Positions 1 through 8,374 are shown, counted from the first letter of the stretch. The stretch: DNA of 64,000 nt from JBBECJ01 sp963763325 (GCA_963763325.1 CAVXOL010000022.1:248001-312000), one strand, 5' to 3'. Made by a program: numbers and translations. Notes: a model not told the origin generated them from the sequence alone.

Positions 1-2
1 TT

Positions 3-635
3 GCAACGCGTGCCGGTAGCTCGCAATGGATCAGTGGGACGGAGTCGCTGCGGCTGACGCATCGCCTGCGCGCCAGTCATGATGCGATCGTTGTGGGTTC
101 CGGAACGGTCATGTCCGACAACCCGAGGCTGACTGTCCGGCTGGCGGAAGGGCGCGATCCGCTGCGTGTGGTCGTTGATAGTCGCCTGCGAATCCCGCTC
201 GACGCCAATGTCCTGATTGGTGATGCCGCAAGCGGAACCGTTCTGGCTGTGACGCGCCATGCTCCAATCGAGCGCCGTGGAGCCGTCGAGCGGCAGGGCG
301 CGTCAGTTCTGATGGTGGAGGACGACGCATACGGACACGTTGATCTAGCGGCGATGTTAGCGGCGCTTGGCGGCCGTGGAGTCTCTTCAGTCATGGTAGA
401 AGGTGGGGCAGGGTTGATCACCGCCTTCCTGCGCGCGCGGCTCGTGGATCGGCTGGTTGTGACGGTCGCGCCAAAGATACTGGGTCGCGGCATCGACGCC
501 GTCGGCGACCTCGGCATCGACGATCTGGCGGATGCCGTTCAACTCACTGTAGTGACGTACGAGCGGCACGGCGACGATATCGTCATCGATGCGCGCGTCG
601 GCAACGCGGAGGATGAGGACGACGATGGCGGCTGA
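3..635 (+). CDS. RibD C-terminal-type pyrimidine reductase (5' end outside window)
   Basis: The open frame enters from the left edge, so the N-terminus is missing; 210 residues are visible. The first visible residues (SSQWISGTESLRLTHRLRAS) and the following GSGTVMSDNPRLTVR stretch are typical of the RibD C-terminal domain, a dihydrofolate-reductase fold that reduces the ribosylamino-pyrimidine in riboflavin synthesis. A later MVEGGAGLITAFL segment is the family's glycine-rich NADPH-binding part. Whether a deaminase domain precedes it cannot be seen. It overlaps the next gene by 11 bases. Its neighbours are a PTPS-fold protein, sugar transferases and GTP cyclohydrolase II, so it may serve a pathway other than plain riboflavin synthesis; that is inference. 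Confidence 0.85.
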   Translation, partial: ATRAGSSQWISGTESLRLTHRLRASHDAIVVGSGTVMSDNPRLTVRLAEGRDPLRVVVDSRLRIPLDANVLIGDAASGTVLAVTRHAPIERRGAVERQGASVLMVEDDAYGHVDLAAMLAALGGRGVSSVMVEGGAGLITAFLRARLVDRLVVTVAPKILGRGIDAVGDLGIDDLADAVQLTVVTYERHGDDIVIDARVGNAEDEDDDGG

Positions 636-1644
636 GCCGATCGACGCGCGGTCACTGTGGCTGGCTGGGCCGCGTCAGCCGGAGTTGCGGAGCGATCTGG
701 TCCCACCACCGAGACCAGGCGAGGTGCGAGTTCAGGCGGTTGCGTCGGCGATCAGCCAGGGAACGGAGATGCTGGTCTATCGCGGTCAGATACCGGACGA
801 TCTGCCGCTCGACCTGCCGACACTATCCGGATCGTTCGGATTTCCGATCAAGTATGGCTACGCACTGGCCGGCCATGTCATCGACACCGGCGCCGGCGTC
901 AGTACGCTCGCGCCCGGCGACGCGGTCTTTGTGCTGCACCCGCATCAGTCGGTCGCGCTGGCGCCGGAAGAGCTTGCCATGCGTTTGCCAGATGGACTGG
1001 ACCCGGTCCTGGGAGTGTTTGCCGCCAACGTTGAGACGGCGCTCAACGTCGTCCACGATGCGCCGCTACGGCTTGGGGAATCGGTGGCTGTCTTCGGGCT
1101 TGGGACGGTCGGACTGCTGATCGTGCAATTGCTGAAGATGGCTGGCGCCGGTCAGGTCATCGGCATCGACCCGATTGCGCGGCGGCGGGAACTGGCGTTG
1201 ACGTTCGGCGCTGAGGCTGTCTTCTCCGCAAGTGACGATCTGCCTGAACGGATTCGGACGCTGACCGGCGGGCGCGGCGCGGATATCGCGATTGAGGTGA
1301 GCGGAGCCACGGTCGCTCTCCAGCCGGCCATCGATGCCGTTGCGGTCGAAGGGACGGTCGTCGTCGCCTCATGGTATGGAACCAAGCCGGTGTCACTCAC
1401 GCTCGGTGGCCATTTCCACCGCGGGCGAGTCCGTTTGCGCTCGTCACAGGTTGGCCGGATCGCACCCGAGCAATCGGCACGCTGGGACGTTCGACGGCGG
1501 ACGGCGACGGTCGCGAGCCTGCTGCCCTGCCTGCGCCTGGCCGAGCTGATTTCCCACCGCATCCCCTTGGACGATGCCGCTGCCGCCTACCGGCTGATCG
1601 ACGAGCATCCGGAAGATGTCGTCCAGGTTGTGCTTGAGTATTGA
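625..1644 (+). CDS. MDR-family (zinc-type alcohol dehydrogenase-like) dehydrogenase
   Basis: A 339-residue medium-chain dehydrogenase/reductase. The start at ATG 625 is preferred because GAGGA lies just upstream; longer in-frame starts lie inside ribD. The Rossmann motif is GLGTVG, followed by an acidic residue region (GIDPIARR) suggesting NAD(P). The usual catalytic-zinc motif GxCGTD is replaced by SQGTE, the GHE motif is absent, and there is no four-cysteine structural-zinc lobe, so this is probably not a classical zinc alcohol dehydrogenase. BchC-like and similar oxidoreductases share this look. Its position between a RibD-type reductase and a PTPS-fold gene suggests it oxidises or reduces a pathway intermediate. 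The substrate is unknown. Confidence 0.8.
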   Translation: MAAEPIDARSLWLAGPRQPELRSDLVPPPRPGEVRVQAVASAISQGTEMLVYRGQIPDDLPLDLPTLSGSFGFPIKYGYALAGHVIDTGAGVSTLAPGDAVFVLHPHQSVALAPEELAMRLPDGLDPVLGVFAANVETALNVVHDAPLRLGESVAVFGLGTVGLLIVQLLKMAGAGQVIGIDPIARRRELALTFGAEAVFSASDDLPERIRTLTGGRGADIAIEVSGATVALQPAIDAVAVEGTVVVASWYGTKPVSLTLGGHFHRGRVRLRSSQVGRIAPEQSARWDVRRRTATVASLLPCLRLAELISHRIPLDDAAAAYRLIDEHPEDVVQVVLEY

Positions 1645-1679
1645 AGTCACGTATCCCACATCTCGTCAGGAGGATAATC

Positions 1680-2060
1680 ATGTTTGAAATCGGTGTCGCA
1701 GCGCAGTTCGAGGCGGCCCACCGGCTGGTGGGTGATTTCGGCCCGGCGGTTCGGATGCATGGGCATACGTACCGGCTGGAGGTAGCGGTTCGAGGTGAGC
1801 GGCTGGCCGAGGACAACACACTCTACGACATCGGGAAGCTGCGCGAAGCCGTTGACACGCTCGCGAGTGAATTGCATTACCGCGATCTTAATGAGGTCTC
1901 CGGGCTGGAATCGGTCAACACGACAGCCGAGGCGGTCGCGAGCTTCATCTGGGAGCGGCTCGCCCCTGATCTGGCTGAGGCGGGGTTGGCGACGCTAACG
2001 GTTCGTGTCTGGGAATCGCCACAGGTCTACGCGGCCCGTGACGACGCGTTACGCGGCTGA
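1680..2060 (+). CDS. 6-pyruvoyl-tetrahydropterin synthase/QueD-fold protein lacking catalytic residues
   Basis: A 126-residue protein of the PTPS/QueD (T-fold) family. The start at ATG 1680 follows a perfect AGGAGG six bases upstream. The zinc ligands are present: His14 (FEAAHRL) and His27/His29 (MHGHTY), as is the substrate-anchoring glutamate Glu112 (VWES). The catalytic cysteine that normally lies four residues before the HGH motif is Ala23. The Asp-His pair normally found in L-D-H-R-N-L-N is His66-Tyr67 (LHYRDLNEV). All three residues of the usual proton-transfer triad are therefore changed while the metal site is kept. It probably binds a pterin-like or GTP-derived ligand but should not do standard PTPS or QueD chemistry. 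It sits in the cluster between a dehydrogenase and a glycosyltransferase. Confidence 0.85.
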   Translation: MFEIGVAAQFEAAHRLVGDFGPAVRMHGHTYRLEVAVRGERLAEDNTLYDIGKLREAVDTLASELHYRDLNEVSGLESVNTTAEAVASFIWERLAPDLAEAGLATLTVRVWESPQVYAARDDALRG

Positions 2061-2068
2061 CTGTCTCG

Positions 2069-3121
2069 ATGAGGGTTGCATTCCTGACGGCCGGCGATCC
2101 AGACAGGCTGACTGGCGGCTATCTCTACCATGCCCGTGTCTTCAGCGTTCTGGGACAACGCGGTGTCGTTATCGACGAGATCGTTGTCTCTTCCGATGCG
2201 TCGCGTGCCGCTCAGCGCCATATTGCGCCGGACGTTTGGAAACTGAGCGAACGTGTCCTGGATGCGGATGTGGTCGTCATCGACGCGCTCGCTGCCATTG
2301 CCTGCCACCAGTCGATCGCCGGCTGGCAGGCCGTTCGCCCGCTGGTTGCGATGGTCCATGAGCTGCCGAGCGTCGCTGGCGATGTCGGCGATGCTGTCCT
2401 GCTTGACGCCGAGGATCGTCTCCTGGCGGCTGATCTCGTCATCGCCGTCAGCCGCCATGGAGCCGATATCCTGGTCGAGCGCGGAGTGGCCGCCGATCGG
2501 ATACGGATTGTTTCGCCCGGCTGCGACCGAGTTGGCGGGCAGCCCGAGCAACGCCGTTCGCGGGCGGGTCGGTTGCGGGGATTGGCGGTCGCGCAGTGGA
2601 TCCCTCGGAAGGGAATCGACACACTGGTCGAGGCCTGGGGGTTGGTGCGTCACGCCAATGCTGACCTTGAACTGATTGGCGAGACCGGGGCAGACCCAGA
2701 ATATGAGACGTTCGTCCGGTCGCGTCTCGCCGCCGCGTCGCAAACGATCGAGGTTCGCGGAACCGTTTCTGACGATGAGTTGGCGCGCGCATACGCTCGT
2801 GCCGATCTCTTCGTCCTGCCGTCGCGCTACGAAGGGTATGGGATGGTCTACGCCGAGGCGTTGCTTCACGGACTGCCGGTCATCGCCTGCGACTGCGGCC
2901 CGGTTCCGGAACTGCTGGGGCCGGATGCCGGATTGCTCGTTCCTGCCGGCGATGTCACCGCGCTGGCCGTTGCGATCGACCGTCTGCTGGCAGACGCTGC
3001 ACTCCGGGAGCGGATGTCGGCAGCGGCGATCCGCCGTGGACGCGAGTTGCCGACCTGGGCCGAGACCGCCACCGCGTTTGAGGCCGCGTTGCATGCCGCG
3101 ATCAGGGTGCGCCGGGCATGA
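2069..3121 (+). CDS. GT4-family glycosyltransferase
   Basis: A 350-residue GT-B fold retaining glycosyltransferase. The N-terminal half starts MRVAFLTAGDPDRLTGGYLY, with a Gly-Gly acceptor-side loop. The C-terminal half carries the GT4 nucleotide-sugar motif: SRYEGYGMVYAEALLHGLPV with the E-x7-E pair, then CGPVPELLGPDAGLLVP. A PRKGIDTLVEAW helix marks the start of the second domain. It starts eight bases after the PTPS-like gene. Its stop overlaps the ATG of the GT9 gene (ATGA), implying translational coupling. Together with GT9 it implies that the cluster's product, or a lipid or cell-surface acceptor, is glycosylated. Donor and acceptor cannot be read from sequence. Confidence 0.88.
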   Translation: MRVAFLTAGDPDRLTGGYLYHARVFSVLGQRGVVIDEIVVSSDASRAAQRHIAPDVWKLSERVLDADVVVIDALAAIACHQSIAGWQAVRPLVAMVHELPSVAGDVGDAVLLDAEDRLLAADLVIAVSRHGADILVERGVAADRIRIVSPGCDRVGGQPEQRRSRAGRLRGLAVAQWIPRKGIDTLVEAWGLVRHANADLELIGETGADPEYETFVRSRLAAASQTIEVRGTVSDDELARAYARADLFVLPSRYEGYGMVYAEALLHGLPVIACDCGPVPELLGPDAGLLVPAGDVTALAVAIDRLLADAALRERMSAAAIRRGRELPTWAETATAFEAALHAAIRVRRA

Positions 3122-4215
3122 CTGAACGCGCTGTGCGGATACTGCTGGCTCGTCCGGATCACCTCGGCGACCTGTTGCTTTCGTTGCCGGCAGCCGCCTG
3201 GCTACGCGAGGCTGTTCCGAATGCCCGGATCACGGCGCTGGTTCCGCCGTCGCTGGCGCCGATTGCGCAGCGCTGTCCGTCGATTGATGAGACGTTGACG
3301 GTGCCATTCCCACCACCGACGGCCGGTGACGCACCTGACGGCTGGCCATCGATACTTCAGGAGCATGCCGCTGCTCTTCGCGATCGCTTCGATGTCGCGC
3401 TGCTGCCGCGCATCGATGATCCGTGGTCTGGCGCGCTCGTCAGTGCTGCGAGGATTCCGTACCGGATCGGCTTCGACCACCCCCGCACACGTGCCCATCT
3501 GACGACGATGCTGCCAGTACCTCTTCGGCAGCAGGTGACTCGGCTGGCGTTGCAGGTTGCCGGGGCCGCTGTCCGAGAGCTCGAATGTGTGCAGAGTCCG
3601 CCCGATCTCGTGCCCGGCCAGCCGTGGATTGTCCCGACCGCTACGGATCATCACGAAGCGAGCGCCGTCCTTGCCGCATGCGGAATCTCGAACGAACGGC
3701 CAGTGATTGTGCTGCATCCCGGTGCGGGCTGGCCGTTAAAGTCGTGGCCCGTCGAGCGCTGGGGCCGACTCGCGTGTCGCGTCCAGCAGCTATGGGGCGT
3801 GCGTCCGGTCGTGACCGGCAGCCCTACGGAGCACGAGTTGGTTGCCTCGATCGTCGCCCGGAGCGAGGGCGCCGCTATCAATGTTGCCGGGTTGCTGTCA
3901 CTTGGAGGACTTGCCGCGCTCTATACTCGATCGTCTGCTGTCGTCGGCATCGACAGCGGTCCATTACACCTGGCAACCGCAGTCGGAACGCCAGTCGCCG
4001 GGATCTATGGCCCGGCTGGCGCGGATGAATTTGGTCCGTGGGCGATACCGGAACGTGCGCGCGTCGTCGAAGCAAGGCTGGCATGCAGCCCATGCCGGAT
4101 ACTGGCGGCCCCACCGTGCGGCGCGGTGACCCAACCTGCCTGCCTGCGCGCGATCTCGGTCGAGGCAGTCATCGCGGCGCTGGTCGAGTTGCCTGGCATG
4201 TCGCAACGCGCGTAA
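3118..4215 (+). CDS. GT9-family (ADP-heptose:LPS heptosyltransferase-like) glycosyltransferase
   Basis: A 365-residue GT-B protein of the heptosyltransferase family. It opens with ILLARPDHLGDLLLSLPAA, the family's acceptor-side motif. It continues to VLHPGAGWPLKSWPVERW and to GIDSGPLHLATAVGTPVAGI with the donor-binding DSGPLH. The end carries a cysteine cluster (CSPCRI, PPCG, PACL) common in this family. The ATG overlaps the stop of the GT4 gene. Chloroflexota usually lack classical LPS, so true heptose transfer to lipid A is unlikely, and use of another activated sugar in a glycoside or surface glycan is more plausible. Its stop lies nine bases from the stop of convergent ribA. Confidence 0.85.
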   Translation: MTERAVRILLARPDHLGDLLLSLPAAAWLREAVPNARITALVPPSLAPIAQRCPSIDETLTVPFPPPTAGDAPDGWPSILQEHAAALRDRFDVALLPRIDDPWSGALVSAARIPYRIGFDHPRTRAHLTTMLPVPLRQQVTRLALQVAGAAVRELECVQSPPDLVPGQPWIVPTATDHHEASAVLAACGISNERPVIVLHPGAGWPLKSWPVERWGRLACRVQQLWGVRPVVTGSPTEHELVASIVARSEGAAINVAGLLSLGGLAALYTRSSAVVGIDSGPLHLATAVGTPVAGIYGPAGADEFGPWAIPERARVVEARLACSPCRILAAPPCGAVTQPACLRAISVEAVIAALVELPGMSQRA

Positions 4216-4224
4216 TGCAGCGTG

Positions 4225-4854
4225 TCAATCGTCGCCGGTAGCGTGGGAGATAATGACATCGTCCATCGCTGGGTACATGTGGCCCATCTTCTCCTGCTTT
4301 GCCTGCAGGTAGCGCACATTCTGTGGGCGCGCCGTGACGGTGACCGGCACGCGGCCGGCGATCTCGACGCCGTGTCGTTCCAGTCCTTCGATCTTGGTTG
4401 GGTTGTTGGTTAGCAACAGAACGCGCCGGATACCGAGTTGGAGAAGCATCGCGGCAGCACCGGCATAGTTGCGGGCATCCTCTGGCAAGCCAAGCCGCAG
4501 GTTCGCCTCGACCGTGTCGTAGCCTTGTTCCTGGAGCGCGTAGGCACGTACTTTGTCGGTCAGGCCGATGCCACGTCCCTCCTGCCGAAGGTAGAGCAGA
4601 GCACCACGACCTTCGACTTGCAGCATGCGCATGCTGTCGTCGAGTTGTTCACCACAGTCGCAGCGATAGGAGCCGAAGACATCGCCGGTTAGACACTCGG
4701 AGTGCAGGCGAACGAGGACTGGTTTTCCGTCGTCGACGGCCCCGACCGTCAGCGCGACATGCTCCTTGCGTTCGGCGTCCTCAAAGACATGCATCCTGAA
4801 TTGACCGTAGCGCGTGTCCAGGCTGGTGCTCGCGACCTGCTGTACTGTGTCCAT
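4225..4854 (-). CDS. ribA: GTP cyclohydrolase II, stand-alone
   Basis: A 209-residue protein collinear with monofunctional RibA; no DHBP synthase domain is fused. The zinc motif has Cys54, Cys65 and Cys67 (HSECLTGDVFG, RCDCG). RQEGRGIGL and LTNNPTKI complete the active site. Tyr105 (KVRAYALQ) is kept. Known work on divergent Streptomyces homologues links loss of this Tyr to production of a formamidopyrimidine, so this copy should make the standard 2,5-diamino-6-ribosylamino-pyrimidinone phosphate from GTP. It converges on the GT9 gene and may feed the cluster on the plus strand or general riboflavin synthesis. Confidence 0.95.
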   Translation of the reverse strand: MDTVQQVASTSLDTRYGQFRMHVFEDAERKEHVALTVGAVDDGKPVLVRLHSECLTGDVFGSYRCDCGEQLDDSMRMLQVEGRGALLYLRQEGRGIGLTDKVRAYALQEQGYDTVEANLRLGLPEDARNYAGAAAMLLQLGIRRVLLLTNNPTKIEGLERHGVEIAGRVPVTVTARPQNVRYLQAKQEKMGHMYPAMDDVIISHATGDD

Positions 4855-4948
4855 GGTCTTACCCGATCTCTATTCGGTTCATTCGGCGTTCCTGGCGCGT
4901 TCGGCACCGATCTGGTGTATTAGGGGAAACAACGCTCGCCGGAGAAAT

Positions 4949-4975
4949 GTGACACGCGTGCCCCCAGCCTATACT
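4949..4975 (+). promoter_or_regulatory. Possible sigma-70-like promoter for the methyltransferase gene
   Basis: GTGACA (4949-4954) and TATACT (4970-4975) resemble -35 and -10 boxes with a short 15-base spacer. They lie about 105 bases before the methyltransferase start in the divergent ribA/methyltransferase gap (4855-5081). No FMN-riboswitch-like core is visible in this gap. Support is by consensus match only. Confidence 0.25.
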
Positions 4976-5081
4976 CGTCAATGTGTCGTGCTTCTCACGT
5001 GCAGCGACTGTGGAATATCGCTGCCTGGCAACTGGTGGTCTGGCAGGCTGAAACGCAAGACACGAACCAACGGAGGGGAAG

Positions 5082-5933
5082 ATGGAGAAATCTGACACGA
5101 TTCGCCACTCCTGGAACGCCGCGACCGAAGCCCATCAGAGCCATCACGCAGATCTGCCACGCTTCCTGCGCGAGGGTGGCAGCACGCTGTTTCCTGAGGA
5201 AATTGACCTGCTCGGCGATGTCGCCGGAGCCAGTTTGGCGCACCTGCAATGCAATGCTGGTGAGGATAGCCTCAGCCTGGCGGCACTCGGCGCGCAGGTG
5301 ACCGGCGTCGACCTGAGTGACAGCGCGATCGCTCACGCCCGGCGGCTGGCACGCGAAAGCGGCATCGCGGCGCACTTCGTTCGCGCTGACTTGTACGACT
5401 GGTTGCATGACGCGATCGCGGACGGTGCTCAGTTCGATATTGTGTACTGCTCATACGGTGTCGTCTGCTGGCTGGACGACCTGACGGCCTGGGCAGAAGG
5501 GATCTCTGGCATCCTGCGGCCAGGCGGGCGGTTCGTGATGGTTGAGTTTCATCCGATTGCGGCGACATTCGATAGCGGCTGGCAGCATCGGTTTCCGTAC
5601 GGAGGCGGGCGACGACGTGATCTCCCGTCAGGCGTCGGCGATTACGTCGGCGAGGCCGCCGGAGGGCTGACGCCGTCCGGTTTTGTCGAGGGCGTGCGAG
5701 CGTTCGATAACCCTCATCCGGCCTGGCTATATCAGTGGGGGATTGGTGAAGTCGTCACAGCGCTCACCGGGGTCGGGTTGGTGGTGACGACACTACGCGA
5801 GTACCCGTGGTCGAATGGCGAACGCGGGTTTGATGACATGCAGGAGTTGCCGGGCCGTCGTATGATCCCGCCGGAGTCAGTCCCGGAGCTGCCACTCATG
5901 TACGGGATTGTCGCGCGCAAACCGGAGGTGTAG
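5082..5933 (+). CDS. Class I SAM-dependent methyltransferase
   Basis: A 283-residue Rossmann-type methyltransferase. The SAM-binding loop reads LHLQ-like AHLQCNAGEDSLSLA, followed by VTGVDLSDSAIAHAR (motif II acidic Asp) and the FDIVYCSYGVVCWL catalytic-side strand, with a LRPGGRFVMVEFHP post-motif. A strong GGAGGGGAAG precedes ATG 5082. The next gene begins three bases after its stop, so the two are probably co-transcribed. The target is unknown; a small-molecule substrate is likely from the fold and the lack of RNA- or DNA-binding extensions. Confidence 0.85.
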   Translation: MEKSDTIRHSWNAATEAHQSHHADLPRFLREGGSTLFPEEIDLLGDVAGASLAHLQCNAGEDSLSLAALGAQVTGVDLSDSAIAHARRLARESGIAAHFVRADLYDWLHDAIADGAQFDIVYCSYGVVCWLDDLTAWAEGISGILRPGGRFVMVEFHPIAATFDSGWQHRFPYGGGRRRDLPSGVGDYVGEAAGGLTPSGFVEGVRAFDNPHPAWLYQWGIGEVVTALTGVGLVVTTLREYPWSNGERGFDDMQELPGRRMIPPESVPELPLMYGIVARKPEV

Positions 5934-5936
5934 CCA

Positions 5937-7226
5937 TTGTCCGCTGAACAGCCACGCCCCGCTGTGCCGCCTGCCTGGGAACCATCTGGCGGGATGCCGG
6001 CCATCCGGATTACGGATGTCCGCGCGATCTGTACCGCGCCGGACGGCATCCGGCTCGTGGTCGTCAAGGTCGAGACGAGTGAGCCTGAGCTGACCGGCCT
6101 GGGCTGCGCGACGTTTACCCAGCGACCGCTGGCGGTTGTAACGGCAGTTGAAGAATACCTCAGACCGTTCCTGATTGGGCGCGATCCCGACGACATCGAG
6201 GATATCTGGCAGTCAGCCTACCTCTCGTCCTACTGGCGTGGCGGGCCGGTGCTGCTGAATGCGCTTTCGGGCGTCGACATGGCGCTGTGGGACATCAAGG
6301 GTAAGCGCGCCGGGATGCCGGTCTACCAGCTCTTCGGTGGCAAGTGTCGCTCGTCGGCCGCGCTCTATGCGCATGCGAATGGGCGCGACGCTCGGGAGGT
6401 CGAGGAGGACGCTCGGCGGTGGATCGAGCAGGGCTACCGGCACATCCGTTGTCAGGTTGCGGTGCCGGAGATGGCAACGTATGGCGTCCACGGCCTCCCC
6501 GGCAGCGAGGCGAACCCGCAGCCGCTCGGGCTGGATGGCGGCCGCTGGGAGCCATCGGCGTATTGCCGGACGATCCCGAAGCTGTTCGAGCACCTTCGAT
6601 CGACGCTCGGCGACGAGGTCGAGCTATTGCACGACATCCACGAGCGGATCCCACCCATTCAGGCGATTGGGCTGGCAAAGGCACTTGAGCCGTTCAATCT
6701 GTTCTTCCTTGAAGATCCGTTCGCTCCGGAGGACATCGGGTACTTCCCGCTCCTGCGCCAGCATTCGGCGATCCCGCTCGCGATGGGAGAGCTGTTCGTC
6801 AGTCAGGCCGAGTACGTCCCGCTCGTCCGCGACCGGCTGATCGACTTCATGCGGGTCCACATCTCGGCCATCGGCGGGTTGACACCTGCTCGCAAGCTGG
6901 CGGCCTACTGCGAGCTGTTCGGCGTTCGGACCGCCTGGCATGGCCCCGGCGATGTTTCGCCAGCCGGTCACGCCGCCAACCTGGCACTCGATCTCTCCTG
7001 CTGGAACTTCGGCATTCAGGAGCAGCACCTGTTCGGCGAGCAGACCCGCGCCGTCTTCCCAGGCACGCCGGAGATTCGCGACGGCGCGATGTGGCCGAAC
7101 GACCGGCCCGGCCTCGGTGTCGAGATCGACGAGGCGCTCGCTGCCAGGTTCCCATTCCCGGAGCACCCGCTCAACGGCGGCTGGCCTGCCATTCGCCGGA
7201 TGGATGGGACCGTCGTCAGGCCGTAG
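5937..7226 (+). CDS. ManD/RspA-like enolase-superfamily dehydratase
   Basis: A 429-residue member of the mandelate racemase/enolase superfamily, D-mannonate dehydratase (ManD/RspA) subgroup. It has an N-terminal capping domain, then a barrel with metal ligands in LLHDIHERIPP, FFLEDPFAPED and AMGELF. The subgroup-specific C-terminal part is RTAWHGPGDVSPAGHAANL. A TTG start at 5937 is chosen because GGAGGTG lies eight bases upstream and the gene directly follows the methyltransferase stop; ATG 5994 is an alternative. The likely reaction is dehydration of a sugar acid such as D-mannonate or D-gluconate, though many members of this subgroup have low activity and unknown roles. Confidence 0.85.
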   Translation: MSAEQPRPAVPPAWEPSGGMPAIRITDVRAICTAPDGIRLVVVKVETSEPELTGLGCATFTQRPLAVVTAVEEYLRPFLIGRDPDDIEDIWQSAYLSSYWRGGPVLLNALSGVDMALWDIKGKRAGMPVYQLFGGKCRSSAALYAHANGRDAREVEEDARRWIEQGYRHIRCQVAVPEMATYGVHGLPGSEANPQPLGLDGGRWEPSAYCRTIPKLFEHLRSTLGDEVELLHDIHERIPPIQAIGLAKALEPFNLFFLEDPFAPEDIGYFPLLRQHSAIPLAMGELFVSQAEYVPLVRDRLIDFMRVHISAIGGLTPARKLAAYCELFGVRTAWHGPGDVSPAGHAANLALDLSCWNFGIQEQHLFGEQTRAVFPGTPEIRDGAMWPNDRPGLGVEIDEALAARFPFPEHPLNGGWPAIRRMDGTVVRP

Positions 7227-7299
7227 GTAGCCGATAGCTGTCAGCAATCAGTACAGTCAGTCGTCAGTCGTTGGTTTGGGTATCAGGGAGGGGCGAGCG

Positions 7300-8046
7300 A
7301 TGCGTGTTGCAGTAATCTCGGATATGCATGGGAATGCGATCGCGTTCGACGCGGTGCTGGACGATATACGCGGGCAGGGTATCGACCAGATCGTCTGTCT
7401 CGGCGATGCGCTTCAGGGTGGGCCGCAGCCGGCTCAAGTCGCGAACAGGTTGCGGGAGCTCGGCTGCCCGGTCGTGATCGGGAACGCGGACCAGTTGGTC
7501 CTGGCCGGCGAGGTCGATGACGGCGAGGAGCTCACCGATCTGCAGCGTGCCGTCCGCGACTGGAGTGCCGCGCAACTCGGCGACGAGGGGCTGGCGCTGA
7601 TCGAGCAATTCGAGCCGACGGTCACCATCGATCTGGCAGGCGGCCGGCAACTGTTGTGCTTTCATGGCTCACCGGCGTCGTACGGTGACATCATCCTTCC
7701 CGAAACCAGCGAGGACGATATCCAGCGGCTGCTTGGCCCGCATCTGCCGGCGCTGCTGACCGGCGGCCACACCCATCTTCAGCAGCTACGGCGCGTCGGC
7801 GACTCGGTGTTCTTCAATCCGGGCAGCGTCGGCCTCGCCTTCAGCAGCCAGCAGGCCAACGATCCGCCGCTGGCCGACCCGTGGGCGGAGTACGCCATCC
7901 TGACGGCCGACGACAACGGGTCGTTCGCGATTGAATTCCGGCGGCTCCCGTACGACGTCAAGGCGTTCGTCACCGTCATCCGCTCGAGCGACATGCCCTA
8001 CGCAGAGGTACTGGAGCATCGTTACAGCCGGCAATCTGGAATGTGA
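7300..8046 (+). CDS. Calcineurin-like metallophosphoesterase (YfcE/MJ0936 type)
   Basis: A 248-residue single-domain phosphoesterase. The metal motifs are in order: ISDMHGN (D-x-H), GDALQGG, GNADQL, FHGSPASY and GGHTHLQQ. The ATG at 7300 follows AGGGAGGGG; a TTG 24 bases earlier in frame has no ribosome site. It is a cytosolic phosphodiesterase or phosphatase of unknown substrate. The gap before it holds only a short GTCAG-rich stretch. It ends ten bases from the stop of the convergent PRC-barrel gene. Confidence 0.88.
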   Translation: MRVAVISDMHGNAIAFDAVLDDIRGQGIDQIVCLGDALQGGPQPAQVANRLRELGCPVVIGNADQLVLAGEVDDGEELTDLQRAVRDWSAAQLGDEGLALIEQFEPTVTIDLAGGRQLLCFHGSPASYGDIILPETSEDDIQRLLGPHLPALLTGGHTHLQQLRRVGDSVFFNPGSVGLAFSSQQANDPPLADPWAEYAILTADDNGSFAIEFRRLPYDVKAFVTVIRSSDMPYAEVLEHRYSRQSGM

Positions 8047-8056
8047 TTGTCGGGGA

Positions 8057-8374
8057 TCAGCCGCCAGCCGCCATCTTCGGCAGACGCTTGAATGAGGACT
8101 GGTTGTAGCGCAGGACGACGGAGTCCTGGTTAACCTGCTTGACCTGGTCAGCCGAGACGAGGGTCTGGTTGCGGCGCAACAGCCCGTGGCGGATGACGAG
8201 AGCTGAGATAACGCCAGTATTGCTGTCGTGAACGAGCGTCTCCACCTTGCCGAGAGGCTTGCCCTGTTCGCCGATAACGCGCATCTGGGTGCGCAGGTAT
8301 GACTTCGGATCAACCTCATGGGACCCGGAATCACCATGTGAAGCGGTCGACTGCGGGGCGGTGTTACTGTCCAT
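8057..8374 (-). CDS. PRC-barrel (DUF2171-like) small protein
   Basis: A 105-residue protein with a disordered Ser/Gly/His-rich N-terminus (about residues 1-25). One PRC-barrel-like domain follows: MRVIGEQGKPLGKVETLVHD, then VIRHGLLRRNQTLVSADQV and VVLRYNQSSFKRLP. Such domains are common in Chloroflexota and Actinobacteria stress or photosynthesis-related proteins; the function here is unknown. It stands alone on the minus strand. The 180-base gap upstream (8375-8555) shows no gene or clear site. Confidence 0.75.
   Translation of the reverse strand: MDSNTAPQSTASHGDSGSHEVDPKSYLRTQMRVIGEQGKPLGKVETLVHDSNTGVISALVIRHGLLRRNQTLVSADQVKQVNQDSVVLRYNQSSFKRLPKMAAGG

Noticed and set aside
4855..5081. FMN riboswitch upstream of ribA
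   Set aside because: I looked for the AGGGGCAG / CCGACxG-type conserved core on both strands and did not find it in this gap.
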